NCBI RefSeq assembly: GCF_029872155.1
Contig: NZ_JARXLA010000003.1
Location: 62,001 to 126,000, forward strand
Direction: 5' to 3'
From: Hyphomicrobium sp. D-2
Lineage (GTDB): Bacteria; Pseudomonadota; Alphaproteobacteria; Rhizobiales; Hyphomicrobiaceae
Length of the DNA: 64,000 bases
Numbering within the stretch: position 1 is the stretch's first letter; every line of letters starts with the position of its first letter. Under the pieces are notes generated by a model. The model searched no databases. It worked only from the letters and a program-made list of their open reading frames with translations, and was not told the origin of the DNA. Of this stretch, positions 25,868-36,460 are shown piece by piece. The translations under genes and the position numbers were made by a program.

Positions 25868-26058
25868 CGGCATATGCCGCGCTGCCGGCATCCTGTAAGC
25901 ATGCATCAGATGAACACGTTGTCATTTGACAACGGTGTGGCTAGCCAGATGATTGCCGAGCATTCGCCAGCCCTGTCCAATCGCCCGCGAATGCCGCTCT
26001 TCTCAGTTGGCCATCGGCCTCAGTTCCTTGCTTTCAGGTCCTAATCGGGGATCAATCG

Positions 26059-27471
26059 ATGCACATGCCCGGCGTCAGCCGTTCCATCTTCACTCTGGTG
26101 GTTTTTCTCATGCTCGCTCTTGCACCACAGACCGCTTCGGCTGAACCGCGCGCCAGCGCGTTCAAGCTTTCCAACGGTATGGAAGTGATCGTAATTCCGG
26201 ATCATCGTGCGCCGGTTGTGACGCATATGGTCTGGTACAAGGTCGGCTCCGCCGATGAGCCCAAGGGCACCTCGGGCATCGCGCACTTCCTTGAGCATCT
26301 GATGTTCAAGTCCACCGACAAGATCGCAGTGGGTGATTTCTCGAAAATCATCTCGCGGCTGGGTGGCGAAGACAACGCATTCACCGGTCAGGATCTGACC
26401 GCCTATCACCAGCGGATCGCAAAGGATCGCCTGCGCACGCTGATGGAGATGGAAGCAGATCGCATGGTGAACCTGCGTCTCACCGACGACGAGGTGGCGA
26501 CGGAGCGTCAGGTCATCATCGAGGAGCGCCGTTCGCGCATCGACAACAACCCCGCTGCCCGTCTCGACGAGCAGATGAGTGCAGCGCTTTATCTCGCGCA
26601 TCCGTATGGCATTCCTGTCATCGGCTGGGCGCACGAGATGGCGAAGCTTTCGCGCGAGGACGCGCTCAAGTTCTATAAGCGCTACTACGCGCCCAACAAC
26701 GCCATCCTCGTTGTGTCGGGTGACGTGACGCCGGAGGAAGTGAAGAAGCTCGCCGAGGAAACCTACGGCAAGATTCCCGCAAACCCGGACGTCGACACGC
26801 GCAACCGTCCGCAGGATCCGCCCCACGCAGTGCCGCGTCGCCTGACGCTGAAGGATCCGCGCGCGGGTAACGCATCGTTCCATCGCTATTACATGGTGCC
26901 GAGCTACGTGACCGGAAAGCCGGGCGAAGCTGAAGCGCTTGAAGTGCTGATGAAGATCGTTGGCGATGGCGCCACGAGCCGCCTCTATCGTTCGCTGGTT
27001 GTCGACAAGAAGGTGGCTGCCACCGCGCGCGGCGGCTACTCCGGCAGCTCACTCGATTCAGGCACCATTTCGCTCTACGCCGTTGCCGGTGCGGGTGTTG
27101 AGGATCTGAAGACCGTTGAAGAAGCGGTCGATGCAGTGCTTGACGATGTGCGCAAGAACGGTGTCACCGAGCTTGAGCTGCAACGCGCGAAGAAATCTCT
27201 GACGGCAGATTTCATCTATCAGAGCGACAATCAGGCGACTCTGGCCCGGCAATACGGTTGGTCGGCAACGATTGGCCGGTCGATCGCCGATGTCGAAGGC
27301 TGGCCGGATGCGCTGGCGAAGGTCACTGCGGACGAAGTGAAGAAGGCCGCAGCAACTTATCTCGATGCGAAAAACTCCGTAACCGGATGGTTGCTGCCGG
27401 AAGCTGAGGACGACGGCAAGGGTGCTGGCAGCAGCACCACCGAGCAGCCCGCCGTCCATACGCGCTCTTGA
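26059..27471 (+). CDS. M16 zinc peptidase, catalytic subunit, exported
   Basis: The 470-residue protein begins with a signal peptide cleaved near ASA-EP (residue 29). The inverted zinc motif HFLEH (residues 76–80) and a downstream Glu in the EMEADRMVNLRLT region mark an active M16B (pitrilysin/insulinase-like) peptidase. These enzymes degrade small unfolded peptides in the periplasm. It lies 18 nt upstream of a second M16 protein that lacks the zinc motif; the pair should form the usual active/inactive heterodimer. Promoter signals were not identified; hsp20 is divergent. Confidence 0.92.
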   Translation: MHMPGVSRSIFTLVVFLMLALAPQTASAEPRASAFKLSNGMEVIVIPDHRAPVVTHMVWYKVGSADEPKGTSGIAHFLEHLMFKSTDKIAVGDFSKIISRLGGEDNAFTGQDLTAYHQRIAKDRLRTLMEMEADRMVNLRLTDDEVATERQVIIEERRSRIDNNPAARLDEQMSAALYLAHPYGIPVIGWAHEMAKLSREDALKFYKRYYAPNNAILVVSGDVTPEEVKKLAEETYGKIPANPDVDTRNRPQDPPHAVPRRLTLKDPRAGNASFHRYYMVPSYVTGKPGEAEALEVLMKIVGDGATSRLYRSLVVDKKVAATARGGYSGSSLDSGTISLYAVAGAGVEDLKTVEEAVDAVLDDVRKNGVTELELQRAKKSLTADFIYQSDNQATLARQYGWSATIGRSIADVEGWPDALAKVTADEVKKAAATYLDAKNSVTGWLLPEAEDDGKGAGSSTTEQPAVHTRS

Positions 27472-27489
27472 TCCTGGAGGAGCAGCCGT

Positions 27490-28935
27490 ATGCATCAGAT
27501 GAGTATGTCGAGGGCCTGTGATATGCACGCGAGTGGTCGTCCGTTGTTGATGTTGTCGTTCTGCGGTCATGGCGTCCGCTCGGCGGTTCGCCAGATTGGT
27601 GGCAGCGCCACCGTGTTGTCCGCCGCTTTCGCCCTGCTATTTTTTGCCAGCACGAGTTTGCCAGCTAACGCCATGAAGATTCAGACAGTGAAAAGCCCGG
27701 GTGGAATTGAAGCCTGGCTGGTTGAAGAGCACGCAGTGCCGATGATGGCGATGCGGTTCGCATTCGACGGCGGCAGCGCGCAGGATCCTGACGAGCAGGA
27801 GGGTGTCTCCAACTTCCTTTCAGCCATGCTGGATGAAGGTGCGGGTGATCTGAAGTCGAGCGAGTTTCAGGATCGCATGGAAGATCTCTCCATGCGTATG
27901 AACTTCGAAGATGCCAAGGATGCTTTCTACGGCAATTTCGAGACGCTGAGCCAGTATCGCCCCGAAGCAACCGAGATGCTGAAGCTGGCTCTGACCAAGC
28001 CGCGCTTCGATGCCGATGCGGTGGAACGCATCAAGCAGCAGCTGATGGCATCGCTTGCCTACGCCGCGCGTGACCCCAACCGTGTTGCGCAAAACGCTTG
28101 GTATGCAACCGCGTTCAAGGGCCATCCTTATGCGCGCCCGGCGAGCGGCACTGAGGCGAGCCTCGGCAAGATCACCGGCGCTGAGCTTGAAGCTTATCGC
28201 AAGCGCGTGTTCGCCAAGGACAACCTGAAGGTCGTTGCTGTTGGCGACATCACGCCGGAGCAGCTCGGCAAGATGCTGGACGATGTGTTCGGTGACCTGC
28301 CCGAGAAGGCCGAACTGGCACCCGTTTCGATTACTGATCCCGTCGCCGGTGCCCAGCAGAATGTCGTCGACATGAACGTGCCGCAGTCGGTGGCGGTGTT
28401 CGGTATGGGCGCCATGCCGCGCCGCGATCCGGACTTCATTCCGGCGTTCGTTCTCAACCAGATCCTCGGCGGCGGCGGATTTGCCTCCAAGCTGATGGAG
28501 GAGGTGCGTGAGAAGCGCGGCCTGGCCTATTCCGTCTACACCTATGTGTATCCGTTCCGGCATGCATCGGTGTTTTCCGGCGGCGTTGCAACGCGCAACG
28601 ACATGATGGGCAAGTCGCTGGATATCATTCGCCAGGAACTGCAGAAGATGGCCGACGGCGATCTGAAGCAGGAAGATCTGGACAACGCCAAGAGCTATCT
28701 GACCGGCGCTTATCCGCTGCGTTTCGACACCAACGCGAAGATCGCCACGCAGCTTCTGGGCCTGCGCATGGATGACTTCGATCCCAGCTATATCGAGAAG
28801 CGTAACGCGCTGATCGAAGCTGTGACGCTGGATGATCTGAAGCGCGTTGCCAAGCGGATGCTCAACACCGATAATCTGATTGTGACGATTGTCGGCAAGC
28901 CGGAGCTTGAGCAGCCCAAGGCGAAGGGCGGTTAG
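27490..28935 (+). CDS. M16 peptidase-like protein, non-catalytic partner, exported
   Basis: The 481-residue protein has an N-terminal hydrophobic export signal (about residues 40–60, ending SLPANA). At the position of HxxEH it reads NFLSAMLDE, so the zinc ligands are absent. The C-terminal half keeps the substrate-grasping Arg/Tyr region KRGLAYSVYTYV characteristic of non-catalytic M16 subunits. It presumably completes the peptidase chamber with the upstream gene product. Several in-frame Met codons precede the signal; the first (27490) follows GGAGG closely (27476) and is acceptable. Confidence 0.9.
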   Translation: MHQMSMSRACDMHASGRPLLMLSFCGHGVRSAVRQIGGSATVLSAAFALLFFASTSLPANAMKIQTVKSPGGIEAWLVEEHAVPMMAMRFAFDGGSAQDPDEQEGVSNFLSAMLDEGAGDLKSSEFQDRMEDLSMRMNFEDAKDAFYGNFETLSQYRPEATEMLKLALTKPRFDADAVERIKQQLMASLAYAARDPNRVAQNAWYATAFKGHPYARPASGTEASLGKITGAELEAYRKRVFAKDNLKVVAVGDITPEQLGKMLDDVFGDLPEKAELAPVSITDPVAGAQQNVVDMNVPQSVAVFGMGAMPRRDPDFIPAFVLNQILGGGGFASKLMEEVREKRGLAYSVYTYVYPFRHASVFSGGVATRNDMMGKSLDIIRQELQKMADGDLKQEDLDNAKSYLTGAYPLRFDTNAKIATQLLGLRMDDFDPSYIEKRNALIEAVTLDDLKRVAKRMLNTDNLIVTIVGKPELEQPKAKGG

Positions 28936-28987
28936 TTCCGCGACCGCGCTTGCAGCGCAGAAGAAATCAGGAAACGCCAAATAATAA

Positions 28988-29023
28988 AAAAAGGGGCTGG
29001 TCAGAATGACCGGCCCCTTTTGC
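28988..29023. terminator. Bidirectional Rho-independent terminator
   Basis: The stem AAAGGGGCTGGTCA / TGACCGGCCCCTTTT (one T·G pair) with loop GAA is flanked by A-runs on the left and T-runs on the right, so it works for the M16 operon on plus and for ppa on minus. Confidence 0.88.
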
Positions 29024-29052
29024 GTTTCAGGTGGGTGCTGCTGCGAACAGGA

Positions 29053-29592
29053 TCAGTCGTGATTGCTGTTCTTGGCGCGCTCGATCGCTTCGGCGATATA
29101 TCGGCGCGCTTCGGAAGAGTCGCCCCAGTGGTCGATCTTGACCCACTTGCCGGGCTCCAGATCCTTGTAATGTGCAAAGAAGTGCTCGATCTGCTGCATG
29201 GAAATATGCGGTAGGTCGGTGTAGTTGGCGACCTTGTCGTAGCGCATGGTCAGGCGGCTGCTGGGCACGGCGATGATCTTCTCGTCGCCACCGCCTTCAT
29301 CCTGCATCACCAGCACGCCCACGGGGCGGCAGTTGATCACCGCGCCGGGAATGATCGCACGTGTGTTGCAGACCAGAACGTCGATCGGATCGCCATCGGA
29401 CGACAGCGTGTGCGGGACGAAACCGTAGTTCCCCGGATAGCGCATCGGCGTGTAGAGGAAGCGGTCAACAACCAGCGTACCAGATGCTTTATCGAGTTCG
29501 TACTTGATGGGCTCGCCGCCCACCGGCACTTCGACGATGACGTTGATGTCGAGGGGAGGATTAATACCGATCGGGATGGCGTCGAGGCGCAT
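29053..29592 (-). CDS. ppa: Inorganic pyrophosphatase
   Basis: The 179-residue protein is a family I soluble pyrophosphatase hydrolysing PPi to phosphate and so driving biosynthetic reactions. The signature DGDPIDVLV holds the metal-binding Asp residues; [24 protein letters not shown] and [12 protein letters not shown] complete the active site. Length is normal for the bacterial hexameric enzyme. The ATG at 29592 follows GGAGATTAC; upstream open frame is not coding-like. It is monocistronic and convergent with the M16 operon. Confidence 0.96.
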   Translation of the reverse strand: MRLDAIPIGINPPLDINVIVEVPVGGEPIKYELDKASGTLVVDRFLYTPMRYPGNYGFVPHTLSSDGDPIDVLVCNTRAIIPGAVINCRPVGVLVMQDEGGGDEKIIAVPSSRLTMRYDKVANYTDLPHISMQQIEHFFAHYKDLEPGKWVKIDHWGDSSEARRYIAEAIERAKNSNHD

Positions 29593-29915
29593 GTAATCTC
29601 CACATAGTTTCATGGCCGCCGGTGCGGCCCGGCCGAAGAGATGGACGAAGCCGACGCGAATGGATAGCCGTATGCTCGTCGCAGTTGGCTGAAAACGCCG
29701 CATTTTTCCGCTTCTATCCTTCATCTTTCGTAGCATTCGACAGCTTGTCGCAGCCGGACAGCCATTTGCCATGTGGGGATTGGCTCCCTGTGCAACTCAA
29801 GGCCGCTGACAGAATCGGGCATATCATCGGCGCTGAACGACAGCTTGCAGCCGCGCGGCCGCGAAACTAGATGGCGTGAACCGCTGCTGCGGGCACGACG
29901 ACAGGGAACAGGGAA
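29593..29915. other. Divergent intergenic region ppa–mutL
   Basis: These 323 nt lie between the divergent ppa and mutL starts. They should hold both promoters; no gene or clear operator is seen. CAGGGAAA lies 5–12 nt before the mutL ATG. Confidence 0.5.
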
Positions 29916-31778
29916 ATGGCGATCCGGCAGCTTTCGCCGCACACGATCAATCGCATTGCCGCCGGTGAGGTGATCGAGCGGCCGGCGAGTGTTGTGAAGG
30001 AGCTGGTCGAGAACGCGCTCGATGCAGGCGCCGACGAGATCGATGTCGTCACTGCGTCCGGTGGCCTGTCGTTGATCCGCGTGACCGACACTGGCTGCGG
30101 GATGCCGCCCGACGATCTGCAGCTTGCCGTTGAGCGTCACGCCACATCGAAGCTTTCCGAGGAAGACCTGTTCGCCATCAGCACGCTGGGCTTCCGTGGT
30201 GAAGCGCTGCCTTCGATTGGTTCGATTGCACATCTCACCATCGTGTCGCGCGCACGCGATGCCGCCGATGCCTTTGCGCTCGATGTCGACCGGGGCGCCA
30301 AGGGCAAGTTGCGTCCGGCAGCAGCCAATGCCGGCACCTGCATCGAGGTGCGTGATCTGTTTTCAACCGTGCCGGCGCGGCTCAAGTTCATGAAGTCGGA
30401 GCGGGCGGAGAACATGGCCGTCAGCGAGGTGGTGAAGCGCCTCGCGATGGCGCATCCCGGCGTTGGCTTCACGTTGACGATGGGCGAGCGCTCGAACCTG
30501 CGCCTGCCGCGTGAACCTGCGGGGCCGGATGGCCTGCTGCAACGGCTCGGCCGCATCATGGGCCGCGCATTCATGGATGACGCGGTGCGTGTATCCGGTG
30601 TGCGCGAGAATGTGAGCATCAATGGATATGCCGGTGTGCCGACGCTGCACCGTCCGGATGCGGCGCAACAGTTTCTGTTCGTCAACGGCCGTCCGGTGCG
30701 CGACAAGCTGCTGATCGGTGCGGTGCGCGCGGCCTATGGAGACCTGATCCCGCGCGGCCGCCAGCCGTTGCTGGCGCTGTTTCTTGAGCTGCCACCCGAT
30801 GAGGTGGATGTGAATGTGCATCCCGCCAAAACGGAAGTACGCTTCCGTGACGCCGGTTCCGTCCGTTCGCTGATCGTCAATGCGTTGGCGGCTTCGTTGC
30901 ATCGCGAGGGGCATCGCGCGTCGGCGGCCAATGGCGCTGCGGCGCTGCATGAACTGCATGCCAACGCGAATGCTAACGTTCATGCCGTGCCGGCTGATGC
31001 CGGCAGCGGTGCAGCACAATTTTCTGGATCATACGCGCGCGATTACGGCCAGTCGGCGCGCGCCGTTTATCCCGCACGCAGCCCTTATGCACCCGCGCCG
31101 GGAATGGCCGAGGCGATGCAGGCGCCGCTCGACATTATGGACGGGCCGAGCGCCGATGCGCGCGCATTTACAGCGCCAGTAGCGGAGGAATCGCAGGACC
31201 GGCCTCTTGGCGCCGCGCGCGCGCAATTGCATGAGAATTATATCGTTGCCCAAACGCGGGACGGCGTCGTCATCGTCGATCAGCACGCCGCGCACGAACG
31301 CCTTGTGTATGAGCGGCTGAAAACAATGCTGCGCGAGGGCGGCGTTGCGCGTCAGGGGCTGCTGGTGCCGGTGGTTGTCGACCTTGATGACGATGAAGCG
31401 GTCGCGGTGACGGAAAAGGCGGCGGAGCTGGAAGAGCTGGGGCTGGTGCTGGAAGGCTTCGGCCCCGGTGCTGTCGTGGTGCGCGAGGTGCCGGTGCTGC
31501 TGGGCGATGGCGACGTCGCCGCGGTTGTGCGCGACCTTGCAGCCGACATCGTGCGCGAGGGCACCAGCACGGCGCTGAAGGATCGGCTGCTGGCAGTGTG
31601 CGCCACCATCGCCTGTCACGGCAGCGTGCGCTCGGGTCGGCGCCTCACCCCGCAGGAAATGAACGCGCTGCTGCGCGACATGGAGGCGACGCCCTATTCC
31701 GGCCAGTGCAATCACGGCCGACCGACCTATGTGGAGCTGAAGCTCGCCGACATCGAAAAGCTCTTCGGCCGCCGGTAG
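29916..31778 (+). CDS. mutL: DNA mismatch repair protein MutL
   Basis: The 620-residue protein has the GHKL ATPase domain: NRIAAGEVIERPASVVKELVENALDAGA (motif I), DTGCGM (motif II) and STLGFRGEAL (motif III), then the transducer domain (VNGRPVRDKLL, DVNVHPAKTEVRF). A low-complexity Ala-rich linker (about 320–430) leads to the C-terminal dimerisation domain from AQLHENYIVAQT. The C-terminus carries ACHGSVRSGRRL and CNHGRPT, the zinc/endonuclease-site-like elements found in alphaproteobacterial MutL; the DQHAAHERLVYERL segment matches the endonuclease motif DxHAxxER, so it may nick DNA in methyl-independent mismatch repair. Confidence 0.96.
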   Translation: MAIRQLSPHTINRIAAGEVIERPASVVKELVENALDAGADEIDVVTASGGLSLIRVTDTGCGMPPDDLQLAVERHATSKLSEEDLFAISTLGFRGEALPSIGSIAHLTIVSRARDAADAFALDVDRGAKGKLRPAAANAGTCIEVRDLFSTVPARLKFMKSERAENMAVSEVVKRLAMAHPGVGFTLTMGERSNLRLPREPAGPDGLLQRLGRIMGRAFMDDAVRVSGVRENVSINGYAGVPTLHRPDAAQQFLFVNGRPVRDKLLIGAVRAAYGDLIPRGRQPLLALFLELPPDEVDVNVHPAKTEVRFRDAGSVRSLIVNALAASLHREGHRASAANGAAALHELHANANANVHAVPADAGSGAAQFSGSYARDYGQSARAVYPARSPYAPAPGMAEAMQAPLDIMDGPSADARAFTAPVAEESQDRPLGAARAQLHENYIVAQTRDGVVIVDQHAAHERLVYERLKTMLREGGVARQGLLVPVVVDLDDDEAVAVTEKAAELEELGLVLEGFGPGAVVVREVPVLLGDGDVAAVVRDLAADIVREGTSTALKDRLLAVCATIACHGSVRSGRRLTPQEMNALLRDMEATPYSGQCNHGRPTYVELKLADIEKLFGRR

Positions 31779-31797
31779 CGTTGGCGCCGCGCTGAGG

Positions 31798-32403
31798 TCA
31801 GCCCTTCTTCAGGATCAGCATCAGTCCGCGCAGTGAGCTGTTGAAGAACTGAATCTCGACGATCTGGCGGTCGTTGACGACGATGACATCCATGTTGGCG
31901 CTCAAGCCATCGCCGGCAACCTTGATGCGGAAGCCGCGCTCTGTCACTTCGCCGGCCATGTCGCCGCGCATGTTATACATCAGCTCTTCCCAGGTGCCGG
32001 TGACCTTGCCTTCCCGGGCGACAACGCTGCTCTTGATCTCGACCTTGCCGCCGGCCGAGGCGCAGCGAATGTTCTGGCGCAGCTCGTCGCCAGCATCGTT
32101 CACGAAATAGGTGGCGCGGCACTTCACCAATTCTGGCTTGCCGTCCTTGATGCCGATGCGGCCGTCGCCGACCCAGCGTCCGGGCAGGGCTTTGAAGGGT
32201 GCTTCCTTGGCGATCGGAGCAGGTGGCTTAGAGGGCGGCGCGGCCTCTTCAGCGGCGCTGGCGCCGTCATCATCCTCGTCCTCGTCGTCGAATTCGATGA
32301 CGAAATCGTTTTCGACGGGACTGGCGGGCGCAGCTTCAGCGTGCACCGACTGCGCGATTGCGAGGCCGAACAAAAGGCTGAAAGCGAGTATAGCGAGCTT
32401 CAT
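31798..32403 (-). CDS. Conserved exported protein, alphaproteobacterial type
   Basis: The 201-residue protein has a signal peptide (ending VHAEA, about residue 24), an acidic low-complexity linker (DEDEDDDGAS) and a soluble domain from about residue 75 (LPGRWVGDGRIGIKDG) that looks like a small lipocalin-like beta barrel. Similar exported proteins of unknown function are common in Hyphomicrobiales. The ATG at 32403 is chosen because it begins the signal peptide; 18 extra open codons upstream are not signal-like. It is convergent with mutL, 19 nt apart. Confidence 0.75.
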   Translation of the reverse strand: MKLAILAFSLLFGLAIAQSVHAEAAPASPVENDFVIEFDDEDEDDDGASAAEEAAPPSKPPAPIAKEAPFKALPGRWVGDGRIGIKDGKPELVKCRATYFVNDAGDELRQNIRCASAGGKVEIKSSVVAREGKVTGTWEELMYNMRGDMAGEVTERGFRIKVAGDGLSANMDVIVVNDRQIVEIQFFNSSLRGLMLILKKG

Positions 32404-32555
32404 GCAGTTTTCCGTAGCGTCGGCGGCATGCGGCGGCGATGCCGAAGCGGAATCCATTACGGAATGTCGGGGCGATCGCAGTGATTTCCTAGTGCGGGAT
32501 GGCCACAGGCGAGCGTAAAGGCAGCGTTGTGCCGCCGCGCGGTCGCTGGGCGTGA

Positions 32556-32963
32556 TCAGGCGAGCCCGGCTTCAGCCATGGCGTTGGGGCCCCGCAGCGG
32601 CTCGCCCATCCGCTCCAGCTCGTCATATTCGGCTTCGGTATAGACGCGCGAACGGGTGAGGAAACGCAGCCCCTCCGGCGCTTCGAGCGAGAAGCCGGAA
32701 CCGCGTCCGGGAACCGCGTCAATGATAAGGTGCGTGTGCTGCCAGTATTCGAACTGCGGGCCGGAGATGTAAACCGGGCACCCGGCAATGGCGCCGAGAA
32801 ACACATCGCGCTCGCCGATGCGGAATTCGCCGCGCGGATAGCACATCGGTGCGCTGCCATCGCAGCATCCACCCGACTGGTGGAACATCAGGGGGCCGTG
32901 TACGGCGACCAGCTTGTGTATCAGCTCTTCCGCTGCCGGGGTGAGCGAAACGCGATCGACCAT
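32556..32963 (-). CDS. DUF779 family protein
   Basis: The 135-residue protein matches DUF779, with the conserved cysteines in HQSGGCCDGSAPMCYP and the segments GCPVYISGPQFEYWQHTHLIIDAVPGRGSGFSLE. The family is repeatedly encoded beside aldehyde or alcohol dehydrogenase genes and may be a metal- or redox-binding accessory; the biochemical role is not known. Here it lies 750 nt downstream of an aldehyde dehydrogenase in the same direction, with an isochorismatase-like gene between. The ATG at 32963 follows GAGGCAGGA. Confidence 0.87.
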   Translation of the reverse strand: MVDRVSLTPAAEELIHKLVAVHGPLMFHQSGGCCDGSAPMCYPRGEFRIGERDVFLGAIAGCPVYISGPQFEYWQHTHLIIDAVPGRGSGFSLEAPEGLRFLTRSRVYTEAEYDELERMGEPLRGPNAMAEAGLA

Positions 32964-33108
32964 TCCTGCCTCCTCATTGAAGGGAACTGGAGCATGCGCC
33001 CTAGGGAAACATGCTCCAGCCCGTCGTACCAGACCTTGCCAGTCCGGTAATCGTGATCCGGGCCTGTTGGGAGCGGAAGGCCGGAATTCTGCAATCAATA
33101 ATTCGCGA

Positions 33109-33711
33109 TCAGTCCGGCACCGCCTCCGACGACGGCACGACGATGGCGAACATGTCGGTCAACGCGGTGAGCGCACCGGTGTGTACCGCGTCAGCCGAAA
33201 GTGTCCCGCCCAGCGGATTGGCGAGCGCACGCGTTGCCGTGGCGTTGCCGACAACCGTGGGGCGATAGCCGTGGTTGAAGGCGGCGCGCGCGGTGGAATT
33301 CACACAGACGTGGGTCATGAAGCCGGCCAGCACAAGATCGGTGACGCCGAGTTTTTTCAGTTCGGCGTCGAGGTTGGTCTGCTCGAATGAGCTTGGATAG
33401 CTCTTGGTGATGACGGTTTCGCCTTCGATCGGTGCAACGACATCGGCGATGGCGCCAATACGATCGCGTACATCGTAAGGCGAGCCTGGGCCCGCATCGT
33501 GCTGAATGTGGATGACTGGCGCTCCGGCATCGCGGGCCCGCTGCAGCAGCTTTGCGCATTCCTTCAGCGCCGGCTCGACGCCTTCGAGCTGCATGATCCC
33601 TTCGCGGTAGGTGTTCTGGCAGTCGATGAGCACCAGCGCGGATTTGGACAGCGGTTCAGGGGTGGATGGCATTGCCAGCAGCGAACGCAGTGTCGGACGG
33701 GCTTCAGTCAT
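33109..33711 (-). CDS. Isochorismatase-like cysteine hydrolase
   Basis: The 200-residue protein has the catalytic triad of the family: Asp in ALVLIDCQNTY, a Lys in the VITKSYPSSF segment and Cys in FMTHVCVNSTARAA. Such enzymes hydrolyse amides, N-carbamoyl compounds or vinyl ethers (nicotinamidase, isochorismatase and relatives); the substrate cannot be set. The ATG at 33711 follows AAGAGGAACAGCCCA. It is preceded by a terminator for the aldehyde dehydrogenase, so it may have its own promoter, and is followed 145 nt later by DUF779. Confidence 0.87.
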   Translation of the reverse strand: MTEARPTLRSLLAMPSTPEPLSKSALVLIDCQNTYREGIMQLEGVEPALKECAKLLQRARDAGAPVIHIQHDAGPGSPYDVRDRIGAIADVVAPIEGETVITKSYPSSFEQTNLDAELKKLGVTDLVLAGFMTHVCVNSTARAAFNHGYRPTVVGNATATRALANPLGGTLSADAVHTGALTALTDMFAIVVPSSEAVPD

Positions 33712-33728
33712 TGGGCTGTTCCTCTTGT

Positions 33729-33759
33729 AAAAACAGCGCGGCTTTTGGGGCCGCGCTGT
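33729..33759 (-). terminator. Terminator after the aldehyde dehydrogenase
   Basis: A 10-bp perfect stem ACAGCGCGGC/GCCGCGCTGT (33733–33742, 33750–33759) is followed on the minus strand by TTTTT. A second strong hairpin (GGCGCCGGCG/CGCCGGCGCC, 33851–33891) lies closer to the aldehyde dehydrogenase stop. Confidence 0.75.
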
Positions 33760-33897
33760 GGGGAATGGATTGTCTTTGGTTGGGCGTCGGCGACTCTCGT
33801 TGAGAAGCCGCCAGTGCCGATTTTGCTTCGCAGCGTGACTGCGGATTGTCGGCGCCGGCGGCCGGCTCCCCGGAGGAGAGTCGCCGGCGCCACTCAA

Positions 33898-35439
<1,542 letters not shown>

Positions 35440-35693
35440 TGTGTCCTCCCGGGGATCGAGGGTTGAAAACCCCTAGTTATGCGTGGCGGCAGATTAGCCC
35501 AGTCACTTTACGCGCCAAAGGTACCGGCGCATTGGAAATTAGTGCATAAGCAGCACCTGCAGCATTTGATCTGCATCGTGCCTGCTTTGACCGACGTATC
35601 GTGCAAAGTCAGTTCACGACCTGCCAAACACGCAAGCCAAGAGGCGCTCGGCTTAGCCGACCCGCCTCCTTCAAAAACTGCTAAGCGCTTTTC

Positions 35694-36299
35694 ATGACAC
35701 GCAAAGTTTCCGGTCCAGAAATTGAACGCATCGTGCGCCTGCTCGGCCGCTTGCCCGGGCTTGGGCCACGGTCGGCACGAAAAGCTGCGCTGGCGCTCAT
35801 AAAACGCCGTAACGAATTGCTTGTTCCGCTGACGGAAGCGTTATCCGACGCGGTTGAAAAAATTGTGGAATGCCCCGATTGCGGGAACCTCGACACCGTT
35901 GTGCCGTGCAGCATCTGCCAGGACGTCCGGCGGGATCGCTCGCTGATCGTGGTGGTGGAGGAGATCGGCGACCTGTGGGCGCTGGAACGCGCCGGGGTTG
36001 TGAGCGGGCTTTACCATGTGCTCGGCGGGCACCTGTCGCCTCTGGATGGCATTGGTCCCGAGAAGCTGAATATTGCCCGCCTGATTGAGCGGGCGGCGAC
36101 GGGAGAGGTTGAGGAGATCGTCCTGGCGCTCAATGCAACGGTGGAAGGGCAATCCACCGCCCACTTCCTGACCGAGCAGCTGGCGCCGACCGGGATTGTG
36201 GTTTCGCGACTGGCGCAGGGCGTGCCTGTGGGTGGTGAACTCGATTATCTGGACGAGGGTACGCTCGCTGCGGCGATAAAGTCACGCCGGCGCATGTAA
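35694..36299 (+). CDS. recR: Recombination mediator protein RecR
   Basis: The 201-residue protein has the helix-hairpin-helix [17 protein letters not shown], the four-cysteine zinc finger [16 protein letters not shown], the Toprim core [18 protein letters not shown] and the Walker-like [12 protein letters not shown]. RecR loads RecA at gaps with RecO (RecFOR pathway). It is usually encoded behind dnaX and the ybaB/ebfC gene; here those neighbours are missing and recR stands alone, divergent from the aldehyde dehydrogenase. Confidence 0.96.
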   Translation: MTRKVSGPEIERIVRLLGRLPGLGPRSARKAALALIKRRNELLVPLTEALSDAVEKIVECPDCGNLDTVVPCSICQDVRRDRSLIVVVEEIGDLWALERAGVVSGLYHVLGGHLSPLDGIGPEKLNIARLIERAATGEVEEIVLALNATVEGQSTAHFLTEQLAPTGIVVSRLAQGVPVGGELDYLDEGTLAAAIKSRRRM

Positions 36300-36460
36300 T
36301 CGATTCCGTCAAAAAAACGGTGACATTAGGTGGAATTCTGGGGAAGAGCTGGCGGAGGTCGGCCCGGTGTCTGGTAAGTTTAAGGCCGTTTCCTAGATCT
36401 GCAGTCTTTCTTACCGCCCAATAAGTTTGCAATAGCGGCCATTTCAAAGGTTTTCGCTTT

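Noticed and set aside
27820-28980. A 386-codon minus-strand frame and a similar one at 23710–24861
   Set aside because: They are antisense to the M16 partner and NDUFA9-like genes respectively and have typical shadow composition.
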